Assembly: GCF_030463535.1 (NCBI RefSeq)
Contig: NC_132887.1
Span: 17,289,358-17,353,357, forward strand
Reading direction: 5' to 3'
From: Salminus brasiliensis
Taxonomy: Eukaryota > Chordata > Actinopteri > Characiformes > Bryconidae
DNA length: 64,000 nucleotides
Both the position numbers and the translations under genes were made by a program. Positions 36,441 through 49,879 of the stretch are shown here, one piece after another. Position 1 is the stretch's first letter; every line of letters starts with the position of its first letter. A model generated the notes under the pieces. The model had not been told where the DNA came from, made no database searches, and saw only the letters and a program-made list of their open reading frames with translations.

Positions 36441-37184
36441 TGAGCCAAAGTGGCCATCTCCTCTCCAACCATATTCCTGCCAGTGGAATACGTGGACTAG
36501 AGCTGCCATGGGGCTATATAGTTTAAAAGCAGTTCTGTAATTACACAAATAATCATATAGTTCACATTAATATAGACTTTACATTCTGTATCAGCTAGCT
36601 TTCAGTGATCTAAGGACTTTCTTTCATTTCCATCACTGTGCTGGAATTAGAATGTGAAAAAAGTCCAGCTCCAGGTCCTCATGCTGATTTGTTCGCTGCA
36701 TGATGATGCTGCATAGTTGTATATGTGACTGTTCACCCTGCATGGACTCTACACCAATTTTATCTATTGCACAGAACACTACCAGCGCTGAGAGGGTAAA
36801 GGCTAGCACATGCTTCCTTTGAGACGTGTGGAGCCCTACAGCATCTTTCACACTGGGGATATCGCAACACCATTGTTCAGCTCAACACACTTGAAGGAGA
36901 GCGCTAACTGCCAGTTCTATCACCTTAGCTAACAGACAGCCATGTTGGCTAGCATCGCTCTGAGTGCTGGGGGGAGAGGAAGGAGGGCCGTTTATGCTCT
37001 CTTGACCTCCTGGCCATGAATGAATGTGGCATCACCAGTGACTGAACTTGCAAGCTTCCAATGATAGGGCTAACATGTAGACAGATGAGCCCCAGAACAC
37101 ACACTTCTGACAGAATTCCTGAATTTCAAGGCGTTTTATGGCATAAAGGAAATTAGGAGGATTAACAACTGCTTCAAATGACAT

Positions 37185-38105
37185 GAACATTTACATTTAC
37201 ATTTATGGCATTTAGCAGACGCTCTTATCCAGAGCGACTTACAAAGTGCTTTGCTATTTACCCAAGAAAACCTTAGCTAGTAAGAATAGACTAATAGTTC
37301 AAAGATACCTTTAAGCTTAGACATTACTAAGACAATACAAGACAATAAGGTGACCATAGTACTCTTCTATTCCTCCAAGTATTCTCTGAAGAGGTGGGTC
37401 TTCAGTCTGCGTTTGAAGACAGCAAGCGACTCTGCTGTTCGGACACCCAGGGGAAGCTCGTTCCACCACTTTGGTGCCAGGACAGAAAAAAGCCTGGACA
37501 CTTGTCTTCCGTGGATTTTGAGGGATGGCGGGTTGAGCCGAGCCATACTTGAAGCTCGAAGGGCTCTAGGTGCAGATCGGCTTTTGACCATTGCCATCAA
37601 GTATGGAGGGGCTGGTCCGTTCTTGGCTTTGTAGGCCAGCGCCAGGGTTTTGAATCTGATGCGGGCAGCAGCTACAGGAAGCCAGTGAAGAGAACGCAGC
37701 AGTGGAGTGACATGGCTGAATTTAGGGACATTGAAGACGACCTGTGCCGCTGCATTCTGGATAGGTTGCAGGGGCCTGATGGTGCGCAGAGGGAGACCAG
37801 CCAGAAGAGAGTTGCAGTAGTCAAGTCTTAAATTAATGAGAGCCTGAACGAGCACCTGGGCGTCCTCTCTAGAGAGGAAGGGTCGAATTCTCTGGATGTT
37901 GTACAGGAGAAATCTGCAGGACTGAGTTACGTTTGCAACATGACTTGAGAACGATAACTGATCATCCAGGCTTCGAGCTTCTGTAGAAGGAGTAACCAGC
38001 GAGTTCTGAAAGGAGATGGCAAGATCATTTTTAGGTCCAGCAGTTCCCGGGATGTACAGCAGCTCCGTCTTGCTGGGGTTAAGTTTGAGGTGGGAGAGCT
38101 GGAGA
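37185..38105 (-). mobile_element. 5'-truncated L2-like LINE, copy 2 (longer)
   Basis: The minus-strand frame 38161-37367 encodes about 245 residues of reverse-transcriptase C terminus, from SHLKLNPSKTELLYIPG through RPFLSREDAQVLVQALI and LDYCNSLLAGLP to RRLKTHLFREYL, essentially open. The 3' UTR and TGTAAA tail end near 37185. Over the shared part it is very similar to copy 1, differing by substitutions and one extra alanine codon, so both are fairly young. The endonuclease and most of the polymerase are absent. Confidence 0.9.
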
Positions 38106-38689
38106 GAACATGGAGAGCTCAGGCTTGCCCAAAATGAATGTGTATGTAAAGTGTGTAACAATCTGTGTATTTGACCCTTAACATTATGTTAGGAATGTTT
38201 AGTGCGTGCAGTAGTACAGACAATACGCTGTAGCCTAAATGCAAAGGTCTGCATGGCGTTGGGACCAAATGCTACGCTTTTCTCAAGCTAATTGGCGTCT
38301 GACTATGGCGAGTGCAAATGATCCACAGGAGCTAGAAGACCCACTGGCTTTTTCAAATCAGCAAGGGTGTTTTTGTTTGTGTTTTTGATGAGAGAGTTGG
38401 GCTTAAACTTTAAATGGTTTAATACATCCTAAGTGGAACAAATTTACAAATTAATGGTGGAATTTATTTTCTACCTTTATAACATAAGAGCTCATTTTTA
38501 TTTTGCTGCTTATAACAGTACAGTGCTCCAACTACCGCAGGGGGAAAATATAGCCTGGTGTCAAGAGGATGTTGATCACATGTGCCTAAAAGACCATTTC
38601 AGGATTCGTACAGTGTGTACTAAATATAGGTTGACCCTTGTGTGTATAACGATTTGAACAGTGAATGTTATAAAGCAAACAGTGCAATT

Positions 38690-39130
38690 TTAGTACCTGA
38701 ACCTCAACCTAAACTTAACCTACTACACCTCATTCTAACCTAAACTTAACCTAACTCCTACCCTAACCTGTTTAATTTTAGTACTTGAACCTACACCTCA
38801 ACCTTAACCTAAACTTAACCTACAACACCTAAACCTAATTCTAAGCTTAACCTCACCTAAATGTAACATAACCTACACCTCAACCTAAACCTAACCTACC
38901 ACACCTAAACCTAATTCTAACCTAAACTTAACCTAACTCTTACCCTACCCTGTTTATTTTTAGTACTTGAACCTACACCTCAACTTAAACCTAACCTACA
39001 ACACCTAAACCTAATTCTAAGCTAAACTTAACCTAAACGTAACACAGCCTAAACCTAAACTTAACCTACCACACCTAAACCTAATTCTAACCTAAACTTA
39101 ACCTTACTCTAACCATAACCATAACCCCTC
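38690..39130. repeat. CCTAA-rich minisatellite with 182-bp higher-order unit
   Basis: The array is made of CCTAAACTTAACCTAA-like and CACCTAAACCTAATTCTAA words. An anchor GTACTTGAACCTACACCTCA begins at 38781 and 38963, 182 bp apart; a related anchor at 38693 starts a shortened 88-bp copy. It resembles telomere sequence only superficially and never forms a clean CCCTAA run. Confidence 0.9.
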
Positions 39131-39689
39131 TTTTATGAATTTTACAATGAAGAAAAGCAGAATGCTGAGGGGCTGCTGTTTCTCAGTTCTGGATGAGTTT
39201 CTCAGAGTGGATGCGAGCTTCTTGTGACTCGAAAATAAAAATATGTGCGAAATACTGCAAATGTAGTGGTGTTTGTGAGTTTTATGTTGCCTATTTCCAC
39301 GTTGTATGGAACTTGTACCGGACTTGATGTTCAAACACTGATGTGTTAACCAAACCATAATTTCTATGAACTGTTGAAAAACTGAAGAACCTAAGTTAAT
39401 GATTATAGTATTCATTCACAGTGTGATGAACCCCTTGTCACTATGGATGTGCTGATTGACATCACATCCTCATGGTTTAGTGGGGCACTGTCCTGTGATA
39501 ATTTACCCTGGTCAGGGATAGATATTGTTTTTCTGACCCGAATGAAACTCTGCACGTCTTTAGGGTGGGGGGTACACATTCAGAGGGTGCCTCTCTGGGG
39601 GTCACCATGTTTGAATCTTCTTGCAATCCCTTTGGAACAAAGGCATCATTGACAGGAGGAATGTGCCAGGCCACCAGGACATGCTACCA

Positions 39690-39960
39690 CCTCCCCTTCT
39701 CCCTTCAGCTCTCCACTAATGCACTGAACCTAACCAAGTGATTAGTTGGGGATTAAAATATTTGCTGTGCAAATACCTGCCTTGGCTGTCTGAATCAACG
39801 CCACAGCGTAGTTCAAAGACACTCGTTGAACTCGAGCGAGACCCCTAAACCCATTCCTCAGACCCACCCTGACTGCTACTCAGCACAACTCTCCCTTACC
39901 CCTAATGAGCTGTCTGTAGTCACTGTTACGCAATCGAAGCTAATTTGACTCTTCTTGTAT
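39690..39960. promoter_or_regulatory. Possible conserved noncoding element
   Basis: Non-repetitive segment with GTGATTAGTTGGGGATTAAA (39739-39758), holding an ATTAG core and a GGATTA (OTX-class) site, followed by ATTTGCTGTGCAAAT, an imperfect palindrome. Motif-based call only. Confidence 0.28.
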
Positions 39961-40656
39961 TGTGCAATATAAGTAGTTGTTCCTTGGCCTGCAGTATTAA
40001 TATCAGTGTTAATGGGTCCCTTGCTTTGCAGTTTGTTTGGGTTTAGGTGTTCTAGGTTATCCAGTTCTAGTGGAATCAGTGGTTTTCAGTTGGGAACAAG
40101 ACATACTTCAGTCATTTGGTCAGTCATTCTTTAAAACAGGTGATATTTCCATTGAAAAATTTCCATCATGAGCATAAAAACAAAAATCCATGTAAGATAT
40201 ATATATTCTCCATGTTCAGAATAAAATGTAATGGGATGACAGGGTGGTAATCCTAAAATGGCCACAGTTCTTCATGTGGTCAAGTTCCCGACGTATCACA
40301 CATGCCAATCAATTTGAAAGATCATTTTCTTTGCATTAATAGTTTAAACCATAAAAAATTGGGAATAAGGGGGTGGTAGGATTAAGCTTGACAGACCCTG
40401 TGTTAAAACAGGGTTACACTACACATCATTCCCCCTGATTTTATCCCTGATTCTCAGTCTGGCTGTATCTGTGCTGGTTGGCTCTAGTTGTGTGAGGGAT
40501 GCAGTCTCTGATTTTTGGCCTCCCGGCTTGGAGCATATCAAACAATTTTTTGACCCAACTCTGAACACAGTCTAGTAGTGTATACTGGTCAGTGACTCAA
40601 TCTTAAGGGATCCGGTTAATAGCCAATGAAAACGAGCATGGAAAGCGCAGTTTTTG

Positions 40657-40760
40657 CAGGGCTGCACATTATATCCCTTCAATATAATATGCGCATGTGT
40701 GATAGTCACATCCTAGGACGTGCAATGTTAAATTATTATAACACATCATGCTTCATACTT
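40657..40760. mobile_element. hAT-like element fragment
   Basis: AGGGCTGCACATTATAT, then ATGCGCATGTGTGATAGTCAC and GGACGTGCAATGTTAAATT, match the left part of the element at 11118 and the common fish 'agggctgcac' repeat. The right end could not be placed. Confidence 0.6.
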
Positions 40761-42004
40761 CTTAACTGATTAATACATTGAGAAAATCTGTATTGTTCTC
40801 ATTTTCCAAAACCTTTCCACCAGATGCATTAGGATTAACTGACCAGTATAATTTATTTTACTATTTTGGATACAGAGGTCATTTTTAAATTCCTGTATTT
40901 TTTTGAATATCATGTATTTTTAAAGTACTTTAAAGATTTTTAAAGAATCAGAAAAGGAAATAGGTGGGCAAAATATTCCAAGACTGAAAATGTTTGGGGC
41001 GCACCCTCTTTTTCTTAATTGGATTAAGCTTGGATTAGAACAGATGTAATCCAGTCCAATCTTAAAAGCAAACAAAGACAGTGTGGCATTTTCTTAGTTG
41101 CTTCAAATTCTAATAAATAAAGACTTATGGATTCATGTTACTTTTCGAATATTATACCTTATACTCAAGCCATCCACTCTGCTGTGAAAGCAACAGCAAC
41201 TGTTGTTTTTTAATTAGAAAATAAAGTGGAAATTCAGGTTTCTATAAACGTCTTAAGAAAGCAAACAGGAAAAAACACCTGCCAAGCACATTATGGCCTC
41301 ACAGGTGGAAACAATGCTGACTGTACACACATGCTCTTTGCAACCAAAGGCGCTCGCTCTCAGCAACCTCAACCTCCGCTCCGAAAAACAATGCGGCCCC
41401 ACCAAGCGTTTTCTGCCAGCTCGTGCTATTCCATTATTAAGGCACCCTAACCCCTGCCACTCTGGCCTCGCATATTATATTTAACCTCCAACAGTCATTT
41501 GGCACCAACCTGCCTTAATTTCACCACCCCCTCTCTTTCTTCTTATACCTTTTCAGTGTGCTGCACTCTTGCGCACAAGGCAGGTTGTGGAAGCGAAGGT
41601 TTAATTACTTTCTGCTAAATTAATTTGAGAAGGAGAATGAAGTGGCTGGTGGTGGGTCTGCGGAACAAAAGGCAACGAACTGTTGGGAGCAGCGAGTGGA
41701 GTGTGTGTGTTGCTGTGTGTGGCGGGGCAAGGGGGGAGAGCACCACAGTCCGACTCCAACAGGTTTCAATTAAAGGAGACCCCCCCTCACACTCAGCCCG
41801 GACGGCCCAGGCTACAAGCAAAGTCTGCCACAATCTTAATGATGCCCGCCCTGTACACATCAATCACTGTCAGCCAACTGCACCGTCCACTGCTAATGTA
41901 TCCTGCTGTTAGTGCTTAACATTCACATTTCTTTAATGCATGTTACCAGAATCATCAGTCTGCTACCAATGGTATAACAGGAGATAGTGAGTCATTTTTG
42001 TAGC

Positions 42005-42033
42005 TTTATTTATTTATTTATTTATTTATTTAT
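42005..42033. repeat. (TTTA)n microsatellite
   Basis: About seven TTTA units. A shorter (AAAT)n run is at about 4113-4135 in ap5m1 intron 5. Confidence 0.95.
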
Positions 42034-42155
42034 CATTGTCATAAAAAAAAATCCTTCTAAAACTTGTTAAACCTAAAATCGAAGGTTTATAGAAGGACTA
42101 AATGAATAAATGGAGAATGTGCTGATTCTGAACTTAGTGACAGCACATAAATATG

Positions 42156-43010
42156 CAGTGGAATGAAAGATTTTGGACACCCTTGATCAGGACTTGTTAC
42201 TATGAATAGTTAGGTGAGTAAAAGATACCCTGATTTCAAGACATGGGCCAATCCAATACCTGCATGGTCGATCGATCGATTGCCAATACCGATGGAGGGC
42301 GGAGCTGGACACTACATTCACTTTTCCAGGCAAACTTAGAAATATATCATCATGCAGGGCTTGATGTAATGATGCATTTGCTGTCCCTCAAGATGAAATG
42401 TACTTTACTTTCTGAAATCGACCACATTTAAAGTGCTGTGGAACTCACTGAAAGAGCCCTGTGAATTCCTGTGTGAAACTGCACCGTGGAGCTCAAAGTG
42501 GAAACACAGTATCCGATTAGTGATGTCTGCTTCCTCCACAAGGTATGTTAGTAAAATACATGCTACAAATATACGAGTTAGATTTAGACACTGTGAAAAA
42601 ACAAGCAAACCTCAAGGCACCTCAAAGCCCAGCTTCTGTGATCCTCAACTCGTGAATATAATCTTTCCCTGGCTCTCTTTTACAGTTTGATAATAATGAA
42701 AAAGACTCAGTACTCAGTTACAGCCATTTTGGGAAGTTTTTTTTTTTCTCAAAATACTTGAAAACAATGTTTAGGTGTTCCTTTAAAAGCATCTGACGCT
42801 GTGGTGGGGACGCAAAAAAGGTTTTCGTCATATGAGTTTTTAACAGAGGTCGTATTTGTGCAGGTGTTGCTGCACAGTAGAACAGTGCACCACTACTCCA
42901 GAGCATGCTGAATCTTCCTGAAGGTTTTGATGAACTTTTCTAGCAATCCTACGAGCTGTCCTCTGGGAAAATATGGTGTAATGCTTACAGAGCTGTTCCT
43001 GAACAGAAAT
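42156..43010 (-). mobile_element. Fossil Tc1-like transposon, same family as 15961
   Basis: One end reads CAGTGGAATGAAAG, then TTTGGACACCC, a diverged form of the terminus at 15961. The region 42840-43000 on the minus strand matches the interior of that element (GTGGTGCACTGTTCTACTGT) and continues into transposase-like sequence with stops. The other end is not clear. Decayed and inactive. Confidence 0.6.
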
Positions 43011-44404
43011 CCAATCTGGTCTGTGTAGGTGACGGTGGGGCAGTTAGCAAGTGTAGATTCTTTGACAGATTGCTGAGTGTATGAAGCTCTCATTGTACTG
43101 CTTTCATATATTTGATACATCATACATTCACCATCAGCGACACACAGCACATAATCAAAATGTCAACAGAATTCCTAATAAAAACTAAAGATACAGTTGT
43201 GTTCATTACCGCATTTTGTTTGTGCACACATTCAAACATCATTCAGAATTAATTTTCTATCTACAGACAAAACATGTTTTCAAAGGTGTTGTAAATATTG
43301 TTTATGTAAGTAACACAGTTAACAAAATTTAGTATTAAAAAGTATGTAACTTTTTTTTTCTTACAATTTTTCTTTACAGTAAATAGTAAAGACATGTAAC
43401 ACATTACTTTGTACTGTTACCCATAAACTGGCATTTCAGTGATCTTATGTGACATGATTAGGTCATTACGCTAGTCTCTGCAATACTGACTCAGATGTGT
43501 GTGTGTCTGAGAAACAAGACGAGATTGAAAATGTGTGTCTGTGTATGTGCAGAATCAGGTCCTGTTCTTAATGCTGAGATTTGGGCCGACTCCAAACCTT
43601 TTAGGAGCTGCACTCCCCTTTCTAATCTGACATTCATCAAACTGTCACCTTGCTCTCTGACTGTATTTTACATCTAAACCTTCTTGTGGGTATTTAGTAC
43701 AGTGGCTTTACTGCGATCTCACAACAAACCCAATAAACAGCACTAATGGTCTACTTATGGGATTACAATGCAGGTGCATGAGTGTGTATGACTGTGTTAC
43801 AGCACTGCCAGCAGTCTCTGCCAGTATGTGCATTAAGGGAAGCACAGTTACATAATCTCTCTGCCATTGGTGGTTGCTTTAGTGAGGCTATAGTGTTTAC
43901 AAATACTGAGCATTATCTACACTTAAAATAGTGCCATTAACAGATCAGTAAGAGTAATAGTAGTACAGTTCAGTGAATTCCTGCAATTGTTGCATGTTAG
44001 AGTTAGATGTTAATAATATGGTAGCACTTCAGGATTCATTATATTTACGGCAGTTGTCAGTCGACTTCATGGACACTACTAATCTTTCTGACCATTCACA
44101 TTTATGATCATTTTTCATTCAGACACATAAATAGCACTCCTAGGTCTGGCTCTAGAAGATGTGTAGTCTGTCTCCTCCCTCCAATGTGTTTATTGTTTAT
44201 TCCCATCTGCAGGTTAAGACTTTGACATGGAAGGGGGCCCTCGTTTTCTTAGACTTCTGAGCATGGAGGACTGTGGTGTTGACAAGTTTTGACATTCTTG
44301 ACAAGCAGACAGTTAGACAGTTGTGCCACTCTAGAGCTGTGAAACCATGTACACATCTATGTCCAAGAAAGAACAGAAAGGTAAAACATAGAACTTATGT
44401 TTTT

Positions 44405-44530
44405 ATGTAGTGTAATTTCAAAGCTCTAGAGTGGCCTAACAGTCTAACTGCCTGCTCAGCAAGTGTGAGGAAATCATAAGTTTAAATCCCAGCCAGGGCA
44501 GAGGCCACCTAACAGTCTAACTGCCTGCTT
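44405..44530 (+). repeat. tRNA-like SINE fragment, tentative
   Basis: GAGTGGCCTAACAGTCTAAC, then GTTTAAATCCCAGCCAGG, resembles A and B boxes in correct order, and CCTAACAGTCTAACTGCCTG is repeated at about 44509-44528. Spacing suits a tRNA-derived SINE head but no body is recognised. Confidence 0.4.
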
Positions 44531-45330
44531 AGCATCATGTTGCATGTATCCACAGCGCTGTGCATGAAACAAATGCAGATTTGCTCTCTAGTCGTGCTGG
44601 GGACAGAACAAATAAACCATAAACAAGCCTGTGGAGCATATTTTGAGTGGTTTGAGGATCAGTTGGCTGAAGAAGTACAGTGTTATAAGCGGTTGTATAG
44701 GCTGTGCCTGAAATCTTGATGGCTTGGTTCCTGTGCTGTCTCAGAAGTCAGTACATTAGAAGGCAGCATTATGATGAAGGTACTTACAACCGAATCACAT
44801 TTCAGATGCACTTCAGAAGCAGCAATGTGTCATGAGGTTTCCAGGATACCAATGACTACTGCCAGTTAATGATGTATATCTAGCCAGAAACATAAAAATT
44901 AAGGGAAAATAATCTTTAATAACTGACATTTTACAGATTGTTGCTTTCACTATGTTGCTTATTCTCTTGAGACAAGCTGACATTAACCCAGAGAGTCATG
45001 GAATACGTAAGGTAGCACTGACTTTGCAATTCGTCCCGTTTCTGCTTTCGCATATTGCCTAATGCAGCATTTATTGTGTTTTAGGCACTGCCATAGTTTG
45101 TCCTGAAGTATTATATAAACAATAAAGTAAGTTTGCCCCCTACCGCAAATGTTCGCAATATGTTGGCAGACACATGTCACAGATGTGGAAATTTATTAAA
45201 TAATTAATTAGGCTTAAAAAAAATTCTGAATTTCTGTAAAATGCTACCAGTAAAATAAAGACATATGTTAATATGTATATTATTATCTGTATGCATCATC
45301 ATAGCCCAATAAAAAACATTTAACTCCAAA

Positions 45331-45512
45331 ACAGCAACTGTACAGGAGAAGGAAAAATATGTTCTTAACTTTGAATGGAAGTCAATGTAAAACATTTTAT
45401 TTAAGTCATTTTGGAGCATTGCTATTGGTCTACTCATTAGTCACACAGTGTACAGGGCAGCTACAGGGTTCAAAGGATGGAAAAACTAAAAATGGACAAA
45501 AGTGAAAATACA
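45331..45512 (+). repeat. Dispersed unclassified repeat, copy 1
   Basis: Shares AACTTTGAATGGAAGTCAAT, a GGAGCATTGCTATTGGTCTA block and CAGCTACAGGGTTCAAA with copies at 61224 (plus), 51640 (minus) and 63605 (plus). No coding content; probably a short non-autonomous element. Confidence 0.75.
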
Positions 45513-45573
45513 TAGTTTACATTTGACAGCAGCGGTGTATATGTATATATATTTTTTCATATATAATTTATTT

Positions 45574-45576
<3 letters not shown>

Positions 45577-45609
<33 letters not shown>
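45577..45609. repeat. (TA)n microsatellite
   Basis: TA run in a wider AT-rich segment (45536-45625). Confidence 0.95.
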
Positions 45610-45613
<4 letters not shown>

Positions 45614-46869
45614 ATGATTTTTATTTTTTAGAATCTACATGGGAGATTATGTAGCAAAATCTTTTTTTTTAAATGACAGTCAGTAATTATGTGTATAGCA
45701 GCATATTTTTGATAATTATTACTACAAACCGACAGTGTTATGCTTAAGTTATAGGAGTGAAAAATGGAAGCCTGCACCTGCTGGTGGGTCCTGAGCATTT
45801 AAGAGGTAATAACGAAAACGTGTAACCTGCATAATTCTCCAAATCTGAAATCCCTCTGGTGCACAGCTATCAAAAAATCATTCACATGTTTGCAAAGGTT
45901 TATCTTTCTGCATTTTGAAATCTGCTATGCGTTTTTGAGCACCCTGTTTTTTTTTTTACCTTTAAAACGAGCGGCTTCTGGGTGGTCACAGTCATGTCTC
46001 TCACAGCTGTCTGCCCACCCACAGAGTGTAGGTGTGGGGAAATGGGTGTAAAATTTGGACAGGAAGAGAAATGTGAATGTGTTTCTATAGCCCACAGCAG
46101 TCTAAGCCCATTATGCCACCTTAGCCCACAGGATGTGTGCGGTGTCAGTGTAGTGAAGCTGGCATACCAACAAATCGTACATTCAATGAGCGCCACGTTG
46201 CTTCAGAAGATGTAAGCTCGCTCTGCGGTGAGCACAGTCACTGAGAAATGAACAGACATTATTAAACAGGAAGGTACACAGATGGGTGCAAATGTGAGGC
46301 ACGTCTGCAGTTCTGACCCAAACACAGTCCCACTAGACACACCAATCCATCTAGACAGTGGTCTATATGTCTGATCATACAGGATGATATCCCCACTGTC
46401 CAGTGGTCTGCGTTCTAATTGACTGCCAGTCAAGCGGTGGTATGGCATAGCCTCTGATCTGGTGCTGGACTGTTTTTAAACAGACCCCACGGGCTCTCTT
46501 AATCACGTTATCAAGTTGTGAGATCAATAAAGCTTAGGGCTTAAGCTGTGTTTTACTTTAACAGGGCAAAATGGAGGCAGTGTACTCGCTAAATGTTCTT
46601 ACTGGCACATGTGAATTTCTTAGTACTCAAATTAAGCAGGATTAAACGGGTGAGGAGGTGAGGGTGCGCGCGTGTGTGTGTGTGTCTGTGTGGATTGCCG
46701 CAGATCCTGTTCAGTTTGGGTCAGGTGACTAGCTGAATGGTGTTCAGTGTGTCTTGTACCAGACAATCCCAGCTCACACAAACTTACTTTGACAGCATGC
46801 TGTTGCCATATAGGTCAACTCTGCATTTGCTTAACTGTAATTTTGAACCATTTCTGTAAGCCCATTCAT

Positions 46870-47375
46870 GATGCACCAATCAGTCATAACATTAGTACCA
46901 TAACATTAGAACTGTGAAGCGATTATCTTTTAGAATCTGTCATGGGTGGGTATATTAGGCAATAAGTGAACAGTCAGTTATTAAAGTTTCTATTAAAAGC
47001 AGAAAAAAGGGGCAAGCATACGGATCTGAGCCACTTTGACAAGGGCCAAATTGTGATGGCTAGATACTGAGATGATCTCCAAAACATAAGGCAGGATATT
47101 TGGGTTTTTTTGATGTGCAGTGGTCAGTACCTACCAAAAGTAGTCTAACAAAGGACAGCCGGTGAACTGGTGAAAGGGTCATGGGTAACTAAGGCCCCAC
47201 CTCAAAACTTTCAGGACTTAAAGGACCTGCTGCTAACATCATCCCACAGGATGCTCTCAGAGGTCTTGAGTAGTCCATGCCTCGAATGACCAGATCTGTT
47301 GTGGTGGCAAGAGAGGGATCCTACTCAATCTTAGGCAGGAGGTGGTAATGTGATGGCTGATTTGTGTAAAATTAA
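46870..47375 (+). mobile_element. Internally deleted Tc1-like element, second family
   Basis: Ends ACCAATCAGTCATAACATTA and the inverse TAATGTGATGGCTGATTTGT define a widespread fish Tc1-like family. The left half keeps the transposase start region (GGATCTGAGCCACTTTGACA, encoding the N-terminal helix-turn-helix). At about 47190 it jumps to the C-terminal part (GGCCCCACCTCAAAACTTTC). About 500 bp remain of an expected 1.6 kb. A minus-strand relative with another deletion is at 59735. Confidence 0.85.
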
Positions 47376-48699
47376 AGGGCAGCTGATGTTTTTAGATACT
47401 GTAAAGAAAGAAATGGAATGACATGTTTTTTATGACAGTAAACTTTTCTTGGAGATGAACTCCATGAGCCATGAACTTAATTTCAACTTGGAGAGGGCCA
47501 GATTTATGAAAACCCTCTGCCAGATTTACAGTGATGCTAGGAGCAGATTACATTGCAGAATAGCATTTGCTTGTTCATAAGCGGGGGACAGAATATCTCA
47601 ATGCTTTTTTCTTTTCAACTTTTTCAATGCTTTTTACAGCTTTTTTTTTTTTGCTGCCATGGATAGTTTCATATCAGCTATTTCCTGTATGTTTACCAAC
47701 ATACCAGTATTTTTTAGCGAAGAGTACTTTTGCCTATGTTTCTTTTTTTTTGTTGAATTATATGTATTACCACTGAGCTTTATGAATCTGACCCAGAACC
47801 TCTACACCAGCCTTCTTCTGAAATGAAATCTTTACTCCAAAAGGGGAAAAAAAACATTAATAATAAAACAGTTCTTTAAATGTGCGAAAGAATAGAAAAC
47901 TGTACTAATTTGGCATAGTTTAATAATGAGCGTTCGATACGTGGAAATGACAAACTGTGAATATCACACACCTCAAACCTTGTTCATCTTCCTTCAAAAG
48001 AAAACTACCTACACTGTTATGTAACCGTCTTGACTCATCAACATGTACGCCCCCATAGTTTACATGCACCAGTGTTCTTGCCTTAGTTCAGGATGGTGGT
48101 AGGCTAACACGCAGCAGCCACTTTTTGGGAGTGTGTTGCTTTTGTTACTTTTGTAGTCAATGTTCAGAGACAGTACATAGTATTGTCCCTTCCCCTGGTC
48201 TGTTGCCAGGGAATGGGCGTGAAAAGCAATGTGTAAGGAAGTGAAAGCGTTGGGCACAAACAGGTATTCATACTAGGCTAAAGTCTAACCCTGGCCTATA
48301 GCATGATTCCAGATGAGTCCATTCAGCAAGCAACTCTAGGGTAGCAGCACTTCTCGTAAAGTTCTGCGTTGGAATAATTGCAGTAGTAATTACAGTGTTC
48401 TTCTTACAATGCTTAAAACAAGATGCTGCCTCACTCTAAACCAGCCAATCAGAGCGGAGTTCATCACACTATTCATGAGCCCACCATAAAAGGCAAAACA
48501 GCCTGTATTACTTTAAGGCTAAGTTGTAGGACTGTAGATGGATGTGTAAAACCGCATATGGTTATTTTTTAAGTCAGAAACCTTTTTTTAGACATCAGAG
48601 AACAATTTAAAATACAGAATAAATGAATTATTTGACTCCTGTAATGTAACAAGATTGAAATAATTTTGACCTGTTTCTTTGTGTCATTTTCAATAAAAA

Positions 48700-49090
48700 T
48701 GTAAAGGGCAGCTGGTGTTTTGAAGCATTACTATTTAGCATTTTTACCCTCAAATACAGCATCAAAATAATGGCATTAACAGGGAGAACAGCGCCTCTAT
48801 CGTTGATACTCTGAGCTCAGCACGCTGCTAACTGCAGTATGTAACTCTGAAGAAGCGGGCAGGGTAATGCTCACAAAATTGGTGTAACGCAGTCATATTT
48901 TAATAAAATATACCACGTCAGTCCACATTATTTCATTTATCTCTCAGCTTGCCCAGAAAACCATGTCTTTTGATGTTGGCTGATGTTGGAATTACACTTC
49001 CTGACTTTAGGGGGAACCCAGGAGTAAGAAATGCATATTTTCCATAGTGTTGCTTTGAAAACCAAAACGTAAGGGAAAGCAAACTGTATA
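48700..49090 (+). repeat. Unclassified interspersed repeat, copy 1
   Basis: Diverged relative of 50210-50690. Shared words in order: GCACGCTGCTAACTGCA, GTCATATT, GCTTGCCCAGAAA, AATTACACTTC and CCCAGGAGTAAGAAAT. No coding content. Confidence 0.6.
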
Positions 49091-49879
49091 AATAGATTTG
49101 CAAGTTGTCGGTAGGTAAAAAATCATACATCCCAGCTGATCCACAATTGTCATTTCAAAGACGGAGTCACCACCAGTACCCTGTAGGTCCAATCTGCGGC
49201 CTTTCACTGCAGAAGCAGCCCAGTGCTGATGTTTGATCTTTGGCTTTCCAGAAACATTCATTGTATTTTATTCGTAACACATATTTGTCAGAAAATTAGT
49301 GAAATCGCTTCATACAATACAATAGTGCTCAATTACCCTTACTTTTAATTAACAGTCATGTTCCGGAACGCTGGAAATCAATTCCACTTCTGTTTATTTC
49401 TTTTGTTTGTCTCAGTTTATTTGAACCATCTCTAAGCCCTGCCTAAAAAATAAAAATACAACTCCAGCTGCGAAGGAATAGGAGATGAAGGGAAGACCAG
49501 AAAGTGAAAGACAGAGGGCAGGAAGAATGAGTGTATGTGTGTGTGTTGTGTGTGTAACTGTGGGTGGCATGAGGGGCAAGAGAGCTAATCTGCTGTGCCT
49601 CACTACACCCCAAACAAGGATTATACACCATGGCCAGGCCTCATGACCAGCCGCTGCGGTAGCGCGCACACACACAGACATAGACACACACACTTATGTT
49701 TGCATCAGCGTCTAATCCATTTGAATTAAGTAGATAAACTGGGCATTTGATCAATGAAATGAAAGCATTTTACAGTTTAATTAAAATACCGCCACAGCAA
49801 CAAATTCATCAAGATATGAGTGCTCAGTGTGTCTCTTCTTCCAACGGAACATAAATGTTGAACTAATACGTTCCATGTA

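Noticed and set aside
37350..37634. Plus-strand 94-codon frame
   Set aside because: Antisense shadow of the LINE reverse-transcriptase frame on the minus strand; the same applies to 34519-34707.
38690..39130. Interstitial telomere
   Set aside because: No uninterrupted CCCTAA/TTAGGG run; the words are CCTAAAC/CTTAACC in a 182-bp complex unit.
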